A program made the position numbers and the translations under genes. A stretch of 11,474 bases of DNA from Clostridiales bacterium (GTDB lineage Bacteria; Bacillota; Clostridia; Tissierellales; Dethiosulfatibacteraceae), in NCBI GenBank assembly GCA_003446975.1, contig DMAP01000102.1, positions 1 through 11,474 on the forward strand, given 5' to 3'. Every line of letters starts with the position of its first letter. Position 1 is the first letter of the stretch. Below the pieces are notes generated by a model that was not told where the DNA came from, did not search any database, and saw only the letters and a program-made list of their open reading frames with translations. Positions 6,580 to 11,474 of the stretch are shown in pieces.

Positions 6580-7966
6580 TTTTAATCTCAACAAGAATGA
6601 AAAAGAAATATTTGAGTTTATACTGGACAGCATCCCCGATGCCATAACTGTTATAGACACAAGTTATAAGACAATTTTTTTCAATAAGGTTTCAGAGTCT
6701 TATTTCGATGTCAAAAAGGATGATATTATAGGCAAAGACCTTAGACACTTTTTTCCAAACTCGCTTCTGCCAAAAGTCATTGACCAGGAAAAATCTTATT
6801 TCAATATCTACAACAGACCTAGAGAGAATACCTTTACCGTCATCAGCGCAATCCCTCTTTACAATAAGGATGGAAAGCTTATTGGAGGACTGGCCAGAGA
6901 CAGGGATATCACAGAGTTTGTCAAGTTATCTGAGGTTTTATCCAAGACACAGACCAGTCTTGAAGATCTTGAGAAAGAATACAAGAGTGTCATCCAAGGA
7001 GAGAACTTTTTTTCCGGAATTATCAGCAACAATTCAGAATTTATCAAGACCATTAATCTTTGCAGAAATATTTCCAAAACCCCTATGCCGATTTGGTTGA
7101 ATGGTGAAAGTGGAACTGGAAAGGAGTTGTTTGTCAGAGCGATTCATCATGAGAGCAAAAGGACTGGAAAGCTGGTCGCACTCAATTGTGCCGCCATACC
7201 TGAAGAACTCTTTGAAAGCGAGCTTTTCGGCTATGAGGAGGGCGCTTTTACCGGTGCTAAAAAGGGTGGAAAACTTGGGAAATTTGAGGAAGCAAACCGT
7301 GGAACTCTTTTTTTTGATGAGATTGGCGATATGCCGCTGAAGTCCCAACCAAAAATATTGAGAGCACTGGAAGACGGATATATAACCAGGATTGGTAGTA
7401 ATCGCGAGATACCTATAGATGTTAGAATCATATCTGCCACCCATAAGAACATTGAGGATGCGGTCAAAAAAGGCGAATTCAGGAAAGATTTATACTATCG
7501 CTTGAATAGCTTTCATGTTCATATCATGCCCCTCAGAGATAGAAAGCAGGATATTCTTATACTTGCCAACAGATTCCTTCAGCAGTTCTGCATGGAAAAC
7601 GGCATCAATATTATAGAAATACCCGACAAAGTTTTGAAGATGTTTATGAATCATCATTGGGACGGAAATGTAAGAGAGTTGAGAAATATTATGCAAAGAG
7701 TCGTGTTATTAGCTAAGGAAAGCAAAAGTGATAGAGTCATGCCGGAATATCTGCCTGACTACCTGCAAAACTTAGATAATATAACTGAATCGAGATTGAT
7801 GGATGAAGTTCCCCACACTGGGTTGGAACAATCTATTGAGGCCATTGAGAAAGAACTGATTCAAAATGCTTTGACCAAGCACAAATACAACAAGAAACAT
7901 ACAGCTGAATATCTAAAAATCCCAAGAAGCAGTCTATACTATAAAATGGAAAAACATGGTCTGTAG
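6566..7966 (+). CDS. PAS domain sigma-54-dependent transcriptional activator (RocR-like)
   Basis: A 466-residue bacterial enhancer-binding protein that uses ATP hydrolysis to open sigma-54 promoters. Domains: N-terminal PAS sensor (about 12-118, FILDSIPDAITVIDTSYKT); a short coiled linker (about 120-145); an AAA+ core (about 150-385) with Walker A GESGTGKE (180-187), the sigma-54-contacting GAFTGA loop (226-231), Walker B TLFFDEIGDM (247-256) and arginine-finger region FRKDLYYRLN (305-314); and a C-terminal Fis-type helix-turn-helix (about 440-466). All catalytic motifs are intact. The PAS input domain suggests small-molecule or redox sensing and places it with RocR-type regulators of amino-acid catabolism. 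The start codons ATG 6566/6569 overlap the methyltransferase end and have a weak ribosome site, which implies translational coupling. Its likely target is the sigma-54 promoter 130 bp downstream. Confidence 0.95.
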   Translation: MMKNDFNLNKNEKEIFEFILDSIPDAITVIDTSYKTIFFNKVSESYFDVKKDDIIGKDLRHFFPNSLLPKVIDQEKSYFNIYNRPRENTFTVISAIPLYNKDGKLIGGLARDRDITEFVKLSEVLSKTQTSLEDLEKEYKSVIQGENFFSGIISNNSEFIKTINLCRNISKTPMPIWLNGESGTGKELFVRAIHHESKRTGKLVALNCAAIPEELFESELFGYEEGAFTGAKKGGKLGKFEEANRGTLFFDEIGDMPLKSQPKILRALEDGYITRIGSNREIPIDVRIISATHKNIEDAVKKGEFRKDLYYRLNSFHVHIMPLRDRKQDILILANRFLQQFCMENGINIIEIPDKVLKMFMNHHWDGNVRELRNIMQRVVLLAKESKSDRVMPEYLPDYLQNLDNITESRLMDEVPHTGLEQSIEAIEKELIQNALTKHKYNKKHTAEYLKIPRSSLYYKMEKHGL

Positions 7967-8001
7967 TGCCGAAATACTGACACTATGCCGGATTTCTGAC
8001 A
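7967..8001 (+). repeat. Tandem direct repeat, candidate enhancer (UAS) of the sigma-54 activator
   Basis: Two copies of a 16-base unit, TGCCGAAATACTGACA (7967-7982) and TGCCGGATTTCTGACA (7986-8001), agree at 13 of 16 positions and repeat every 19 bp, close to two helical turns. They begin right after the activator stop codon and end about 90 bp before the -24 element, the usual enhancer distance. The reading as the activator binding site is inference from position and spacing. Confidence 0.6.
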
Positions 8002-8014
8002 TTGATACTGATAT

Positions 8015-8031
8015 TATTCAACCGATGAATA
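8015..8031. repeat. Short palindrome TATTCA-N5-TGAATA
   Basis: TATTCA (8015-8020) is inverted as TGAATA (8026-8031) around ACCGA, lying between the tandem repeats and the promoter. It could be an accessory operator or a DNA-bending site, but a 6-bp arm in AT-rich DNA could also be chance. Confidence 0.3.
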
Positions 8032-8042
8032 TAAAAAATGAG

Positions 8043-8078
8043 AGCATAGCTTGAATTTACAAGATATGCTTATTTTTT
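8043..8078 (+). terminator. Intrinsic terminator after the sigma-54 activator gene
   Basis: AGCATA (8043-8048) pairs with TATGCT (8065-8070) and CTTG (8050-8053) pairs with CAAG (8060-8063), with one G/A mismatch between the two helices and the loop AATTTA. It is followed by TATTTTTT (8071-8078). This ends the glnS-methyltransferase-activator transcript 77 bp after the last stop codon. Confidence 0.7.
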
Positions 8079-8091
8079 ATGCATTACAAGT

Positions 8092-8108
8092 TTGGCATAA
8101 TAATTGCT
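8092..8108 (+). promoter_or_regulatory. Sigma-54 (-24/-12) promoter of the dehydrogenase operon
   Basis: TTGGCATAATAATTGCT matches the sigma-54 consensus TGGCAC-N5-TTGC. The invariant GG (8094-8095) and GC (8106-8107) are exactly 12 bp apart. The predicted start is near 8118-8119, giving a short leader to the GGAGGG ribosome site. It lies directly downstream of a complete sigma-54 activator gene and its candidate enhancer repeats, which makes a chance match unlikely. Confidence 0.85.
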
Positions 8109-8119
8109 ATTGATATAAT
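8092..8119 (+). promoter_or_regulatory. Sigma-A type promoter overlapping the sigma-54 promoter
   Basis: TTGGCA (8092-8097, one mismatch to TTGACA) and an extended -10 TGATATAAT (8111-8119) are separated by 16 bp. The -35 bases are the same as the sigma-54 -24 bases, so the two holoenzymes could not bind together. Sequence match is good; whether it is used is unknown. Confidence 0.5.
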
Positions 8120-8144
8120 GAGATAATAAAGATTGGAGGGAATC

Positions 8145-8450
8145 ATGAGAATAGAGAATCATCCCATCTTGGATTTTGGCAATAGGAAATCGATCAAGTT
8201 CTATTTTGAAGGGAAAGAAATGGAAGGATTGGAGGGAGACACCATTGCCTCCGCACTACATGCCGCTGGTGTGAAGGTTCTAGGAGAAAGTCTTTTCAAG
8301 CACAGACCAAGAGGGTTTTATTGTGCCATCGGTAATTGCTCCTCGTGCCTGATGACTGTCAATGGTAAATCCAACGTCAAGACCTGCGTCACCATTCTTG
8401 AAGAAGGCACAAGGGTGGAGATCCAAAAGGACAAAGGGGGATTGGAATGA
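8145..8450 (+). CDS. [2Fe-2S] ferredoxin-like subunit of amino-acid dehydrogenase (HcnA / PDH alpha N-terminal type)
   Basis: A 101-residue protein of the Fer2_4 fold. Four cysteines, C60-x4-C65-x2-C68-x12-C81 (motif FYCAIGNCSSCLMTVNGK), match the plant-type [2Fe-2S] cluster of HcnA, of LhpF and of the N-terminal part of sarcosine oxidase alpha. The preceding GDTIASALHAAGVKVLGES and KHRPRG segments are typical of this subunit. Its role is electron transfer between the flavin subunits. The first gene of the operon, 26 bp after the predicted sigma-54 start, with GGAGGG (8135-8140) 4 bases before ATG 8145. An in-frame TTG at 8133 is rejected because it overlaps the ribosome site. Its stop overlaps the next start by 4 bases, so translation is coupled. 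Confidence 0.9.
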   Translation: MRIENHPILDFGNRKSIKFYFEGKEMEGLEGDTIASALHAAGVKVLGESLFKHRPRGFYCAIGNCSSCLMTVNGKSNVKTCVTILEEGTRVEIQKDKGGLE

Positions 8451-9544
8451 AAACAACAGATATAGCTATCGTTGGAGGTGGACCGGCAGGACTCTGTGCG
8501 GCAATCAGTGCAGCTTCATCAGGAGCCAAGGTAGCCTTGATAGAAAGAAATAATAACCTCGGAGGACAATTGAATAAGCAAACCCATATGTTTTTTGGAT
8601 CCGAAAAACAATATGCGGCAAGCCGAGGAATTGACATTCCTGATATTTTAATGAATGAAATTAAAAAGTATGGTGATAAGGTCGAAATTATCAACAACAC
8701 AAATGTTGTGGGACTGTACGAAGATCAGGTAATAACACTGATGGAGAACGAATCCCATTATTATAAAATGAAGCCTGAAGCGATTATTGTGGCAACAGGT
8801 GCCTATGAGAAATTCCTTTCTTTTCCCAATAATGATTTGCCGGGCATATATGGCGCTGGGGCTGTGCAGACGTTGATGAACATATATGGCGTCAAACCCG
8901 GTGAGCGGGTATTGATGGTTGGGGCAGGCAATATTGGACTGATTGTCAGTTATCAACTGATGCAGGCAGGGGTAAAGGTCGTGGCAATTATCGATGCGGC
9001 ATCGAAAATCGGTGGTTATCTGGTTCACGCATCGAAGGTGCGAAGAATGGGCATACCAATCTACACCAGACATACGGTAAAGGAAGCAGTTGGGATAACA
9101 GAACTTGAAAAAGCAGTTATCTGGCAAGTTGATGATGACTTCCAGCCGATCTTAGATACTGAAATCACTTTTGATGTTGATGTGATGTGTATTTCAGTGG
9201 GGTTGTCTCCTCTAAACGAATTGCTATCGATGGCAGGATGTGAAATGAAGCATGTCAGTTATTTGAGTGGGTTTGTGCCTTATCGCTATTCAAACTATGA
9301 GACAACAGTAAGCAATATTTTTACTGCTGGTGATAGCTGTGGAATTGAAGAGGCCAGCAGTGCTATGGTTGAAGGCTATCTGGCTGGACTTTATGATGCT
9401 GATAAGATTGGGAAGCGGCATACATATTTTGAAGATCAGGTTCAGAATTACGCCAATCAGTTAAGAAATCTCAGATCTGGGCCGGAGGGTGCTCACATAT
9501 TGAGAGGTATTGAAGAAATAGAAAGGAGGAGAGATCATGCTTGA
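8447..9544 (+). CDS. FAD/NAD(P)-binding oxidoreductase subunit (HcnB / PDH1 alpha type)
   Basis: A 365-residue pyridine-nucleotide-disulfide-type flavoprotein. The FAD-binding motif IVGGGPAG is at 8-15, the ATGAYEK segment at 116-122, the second dinucleotide motif MVGAGNIG at 157-164, and the closing FAD motif FTAGDSCGIEEASSAMVEG at 292-310. In related complexes this subunit contacts NAD(H) or another electron acceptor and receives electrons from the substrate-oxidising flavin. HcnB and opine-oxidase A homologues usually carry a C-terminal BFD-like [2Fe-2S] domain, and PDH1 alpha has a fused ferredoxin domain. Here both are separate genes, so the protein is shorter. AAAGGGGGATTGGA precedes the ATG, and the 4-base overlap with the ferredoxin gene implies coupling. 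The natural acceptor is not determinable from sequence. Confidence 0.9.
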   Translation: MKTTDIAIVGGGPAGLCAAISAASSGAKVALIERNNNLGGQLNKQTHMFFGSEKQYAASRGIDIPDILMNEIKKYGDKVEIINNTNVVGLYEDQVITLMENESHYYKMKPEAIIVATGAYEKFLSFPNNDLPGIYGAGAVQTLMNIYGVKPGERVLMVGAGNIGLIVSYQLMQAGVKVVAIIDAASKIGGYLVHASKVRRMGIPIYTRHTVKEAVGITELEKAVIWQVDDDFQPILDTEITFDVDVMCISVGLSPLNELLSMAGCEMKHVSYLSGFVPYRYSNYETTVSNIFTAGDSCGIEEASSAMVEGYLAGLYDADKIGKRHTYFEDQVQNYANQLRNLRSGPEGAHILRGIEEIERRRDHA

Positions 9545-10031
9545 GACAACAGGCGTACCCACAGAAGAACAGATAAAAAATGTTTTCCCTCCAATGGAAG
9601 TAATCAACCGAGGACCGGTTGCCGTAATCGAATGCTTTCAGCAGATTCCATGCAATCCTTGCACCACATCATGCCGATTTGGAGCCATATACATTGGAGA
9701 GGATATCAATGATTTACCGATCATGGATGTCACCAGGTGCACAGGCTGTGGAATTTGTCTTACTAAATGTCCAGGACTTGCGATTACAATAATTGATGGA
9801 TCTAAATCAGAGGACTACATTTATTTCAGCATACCATACGAAATGTCACCTCTTCCTAAGATTGGCAGTGTGGTAAAGGCGTTGGACAGAGAAGGCAAAT
9901 ATTTGACGGATGTGAAAGTCAACAATGTCAGAAGCAATAAGCGTTTTGACAGAACCAATATCGTAACGCTTGAAGTTCCAAGAGATCTGATTTATCAATT
10001 TAGAAACATAAGCATGGAGGTGTCCGGATGA
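9537..10031 (+). CDS. 4Fe-4S dicluster ferredoxin-like subunit
   Basis: A 164-residue protein with eight cysteines in two groups: C33-x5-C39-x2-C42-x3-C46 (PCNPCTTSCRFGAI) and C68-x2-C71-x2-C74-x3-C78 (CTGCGICLTKCPG). The second is a perfect 4Fe-4S motif; the first is a variant with a longer first gap. Two [4Fe-4S] clusters are expected, with a C-terminal beta-rich region (about 92-164) not seen in simple ferredoxins. This matches the small ferredoxin subunit found beside the PDH1-type proline dehydrogenase subunits and related clostridial clusters, and would carry electrons inside the complex. AAAGGAGGAGAG gives a strong ribosome site. It overlaps the flavoprotein gene by 8 bases and the next gene by 4. 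Confidence 0.88.
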   Translation: MLETTGVPTEEQIKNVFPPMEVINRGPVAVIECFQQIPCNPCTTSCRFGAIYIGEDINDLPIMDVTRCTGCGICLTKCPGLAITIIDGSKSEDYIYFSIPYEMSPLPKIGSVVKALDREGKYLTDVKVNNVRSNKRFDRTNIVTLEVPRDLIYQFRNISMEVSG

Positions 10032-10312
10032 ATGACAATGATGTGATGGTCTGCAGATGCTCAGATGTCAGTCTTAAAGAGTTAAAAGATTTGATAGATG
10101 ATGGTTATCATACATTCGAAGAGATAAAAAGGATAACGAGGATTGGCATGGGACCCTGTCAAGGCAAGACCTGTGGCAACATTGTGCTGAGAGAGTTATC
10201 AAAGTCAACAGGCAAGGATATCAATGAATTGAGAATGCAATCAAACAGACCGCCTGTTGTGGGCGTGAAGCTGAGTCTGATTGCTAAGGAGGCTGAACGG
10301 GATGAATTATAG
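10028..10312 (+). CDS. BFD-like [2Fe-2S]-binding protein
   Basis: A 94-residue protein with the bacterioferritin-associated-ferredoxin-like arrangement of cysteines: C9-x-C11 (VMVCRCSDV) and C44-x4-C49 (GPCQGKTCG), expected to hold one [2Fe-2S] cluster. The tail RPPVVGVKLSLIA (74-86) is the conserved end of the BFD domain when it is fused to HcnB, opine oxidase A or sarcosine oxidase alpha, which shows that this is the stand-alone version of that domain. GGAGGTG at 10016-10022 is a strong ribosome site. It overlaps the 4Fe-4S gene by 4 bases and the following oxidase gene by 11 bases. Corresponds to the PDH1 delta-type subunit. Confidence 0.88.
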   Translation: MNDNDVMVCRCSDVSLKELKDLIDDGYHTFEEIKRITRIGMGPCQGKTCGNIVLRELSKSTGKDINELRMQSNRPPVVGVKLSLIAKEAERDEL

Positions 10313-11450
10313 TGCAGATGTAGTCATTATTGGAGCAGGAATATCAGGCTGTTCAATCGCCTATAATCTTGCCATTAGAGGTATTACAAATGTAATCGTT
10401 GTCGACAGATCCTATATAGCCAGTGGTGCGACTGGAAGATGTGGAGCTGGAGTCCGTATGCAGTGGGGTACAAAAATGAACTGTCTGCTGGCTAAGGAAA
10501 GCATCGAATTCTATGAGCAAGCCAACCAAATTCTGGAGTATGATAGGGATGTCACTTTTTATCAAGGGGGCTATTTGCTATTGGCCACAACTGAGAAGGA
10601 AATGTCTCAGTTTCAGCAGAATGTCAATCTTCAAAACGAGCTGGGCATCCCCTCAAAGATGGTATCTTTGAAAGAGGCTAAGGATATTGTGCCTCATTTG
10701 AATACGGATGTTCTTCTTGGCGCCGCCTTTTGTCAAAGAGACGGATTTCTCGATCCATTTCTGACAACAGATGCTTATTATAAGGCAGCAAAAAGACTAG
10801 GTGTCAAATTTTTGACATATACAGAGGTTCAGACAATAATTGTCAAAAACAATAAGGTAGAGAAAGTTGTAACCAATCATGGTGATATCTGGACTGACAA
10901 AGTGGTCAATGCGGCAGGAGGCTATTCGAAAAATATCTGTGATATGGTAGGTGTCGATTTGCCTGTTTACTCGGACAGACATCAGATACTTGTCACAGAA
11001 CCAATAGAGCATGTGCAAGGACCTATGGTCATGTCATTCTCCATGAACCTTTATTGCCAGCAAAATCCAAAAGGACCATTCATCATGGGAAGGGGAGATG
11101 AAAATGAGCCTAGGGATCTTCGAATCACTTCAAGCTGGAAGTTTCTGGAGGATATGGCTAAAACCATAAAGAATGTATTGCCGCCTATTGCCAATCTCAG
11201 GGTTGTGAGACAGTGGGCGGGTTTGTACAACATGACACCAGACAAGCAACCAATCTATGGGACAGTGGATGGGCTTGATGGATTCTATCTGGCAGTTGGC
11301 TTCAGTGGACATGGATTTATGTTTGGACCATTGACCGGTGTTATCATATCAGAATTAATTTCTGAATCCAAAAGGTCTGTAGATGTATCCATGTTGGGTC
11401 TTGAACGGTTTAAGGAAGGAAATTTAATTCTTGAGCCATCGGTTGTTTAA
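10302..11450 (+). CDS. DAO-family FAD-dependent amino-acid dehydrogenase catalytic subunit (PDH1 beta / LhpB / HcnC type)
   Basis: A 382-residue flavoprotein of the D-amino-acid oxidase/sarcosine oxidase-beta superfamily, the probable substrate-oxidising subunit. The FAD motif VIIGAGISG (8-16) begins close to the N-terminus with no signal peptide, so it is cytoplasmic. SGATGRCGAGVRMQWG (41-56) is the conserved flavin-contact stretch, VNAAGGYS (202-209) the central FAD segment, RQWAGLYNMTPDKQPIYG (303-320) and VGFSGHGFMFGP (332-343) the C-terminal family signatures. Relatives oxidise L-proline, cis-4-hydroxy-D-proline, glycine, sarcosine or opines; the substrate pocket cannot be read reliably. 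The start ATG 10302 has AAGGAGG 9 bases upstream; a TTG at 10281 is unnecessary. The last gene of the operon in view; a promoter for a further gene overlaps its end. Confidence 0.92.
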   Translation: MNYSADVVIIGAGISGCSIAYNLAIRGITNVIVVDRSYIASGATGRCGAGVRMQWGTKMNCLLAKESIEFYEQANQILEYDRDVTFYQGGYLLLATTEKEMSQFQQNVNLQNELGIPSKMVSLKEAKDIVPHLNTDVLLGAAFCQRDGFLDPFLTTDAYYKAAKRLGVKFLTYTEVQTIIVKNNKVEKVVTNHGDIWTDKVVNAAGGYSKNICDMVGVDLPVYSDRHQILVTEPIEHVQGPMVMSFSMNLYCQQNPKGPFIMGRGDENEPRDLRITSSWKFLEDMAKTIKNVLPPIANLRVVRQWAGLYNMTPDKQPIYGTVDGLDGFYLAVGFSGHGFMFGPLTGVIISELISESKRSVDVSMLGLERFKEGNLILEPSVV

Positions 11451-11459
11451 TGTTATAAT
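11431..11459 (+). promoter_or_regulatory. Promoter for the next gene beyond the window
   Basis: TTGAGC (11431-11436) and TATAAT (11454-11459) are separated by exactly 17 bp, and TG at 11451-11452 makes an extended -10. It overlaps the 3' end of the oxidase gene, so a downstream gene probably has its own constitutive start besides read-through from the operon. Confidence 0.6.
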
Positions 11460-11474
11460 GAATTTGAAATATCG

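Noticed and set aside
8015..8031. IHF or other architectural-protein site between enhancer and promoter
   Set aside because: No convincing match to an IHF consensus, and such organisms often lack IHF; only a short palindrome and an A-run are visible.
8145..11450. Hydrogen cyanide synthase (hcnABC)
   Set aside because: The Fer2, HcnB-like and HcnC-like modules resemble it, but the extra dicluster 4Fe-4S protein and separate BFD gene fit PDH1/hydroxyproline-type dehydrogenases better. Cyanogenesis would not be expected in an anaerobic amino-acid fermenter.
1..11474. Mobile element, CRISPR array or defence system
   Set aside because: No transposase, integrase, terminal inverted repeats, spaced repeat array or nuclease gene was found; the gene content is metabolic and regulatory with uniform composition.

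Overview
The window looks like chromosomal DNA of a low-GC, anaerobic, amino-acid-fermenting Firmicute (Clostridia/Tissierellia-like). The evidence is AT-rich intergenic DNA, strong AGGAGG-type ribosome sites, TTG starts, extended -10 promoters (TGnTATAAT), a GlnRS, a DUF554 membrane protein, and a sigma-54 activator beside an amino-acid dehydrogenase operon. This assignment is inference; no rRNA or species marker is present. I saw no insertion sequence, CRISPR array, tRNA or prophage gene.

Left part (1-3740): an M20-family Zn amidohydrolase of the hydantoinase/carbamoylase type; a 27-residue single-span membrane peptide with its own extended -10 promoter and TTG start; a small HD-domain phosphohydrolase; a stem-loop terminator; a DUF554 integral membrane protein (TTG start); and, convergent with it, proC (pyrroline-5-carboxylate reductase). 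The DUF554 and proC genes meet at a shared stem-loop. proC is divergent from glnS.

Middle (3743-7966): glnS, a class I SAM-dependent methyltransferase (Methyltransf_32-like) and a PAS/AAA+/Fis-type sigma-54 activator are packed with touching or overlapping ends, so they are probably cotranscribed. A stem-loop plus T-run follows the activator.

Right part (8092-11474): a textbook -24/-12 sigma-54 promoter (TGGCAT-N5-TTGC) lies about 90 bp downstream of a 19-bp-period tandem direct repeat that is the obvious candidate binding site for the activator encoded just upstream. A near-consensus sigma-A promoter occupies almost the same bases. Downstream are five tightly overlapping genes: a [2Fe-2S] plant-type ferredoxin-like subunit, an FAD/NAD oxidoreductase, an eight-cysteine 4Fe-4S protein, a BFD-like [2Fe-2S] protein and a DAO-family FAD oxidoreductase. 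Together they carry all the modules of the heteromeric amino-acid/imino-acid dehydrogenases (archaeal PDH1-type L-proline dehydrogenase, bacterial D-hydroxyproline dehydrogenase, HcnABC, opine oxidases), but with the ferredoxin and BFD modules as separate polypeptides. The best reading is an inducible, sigma-54-controlled system that oxidises a secondary or small amino acid (proline, hydroxyproline, sarcosine or glycine-like). Electrons would run from substrate FAD through the iron-sulfur proteins to a second flavin and NAD or another carrier. The substrate cannot be fixed from sequence alone; proC within 5 kb makes proline-type chemistry attractive but not proven.
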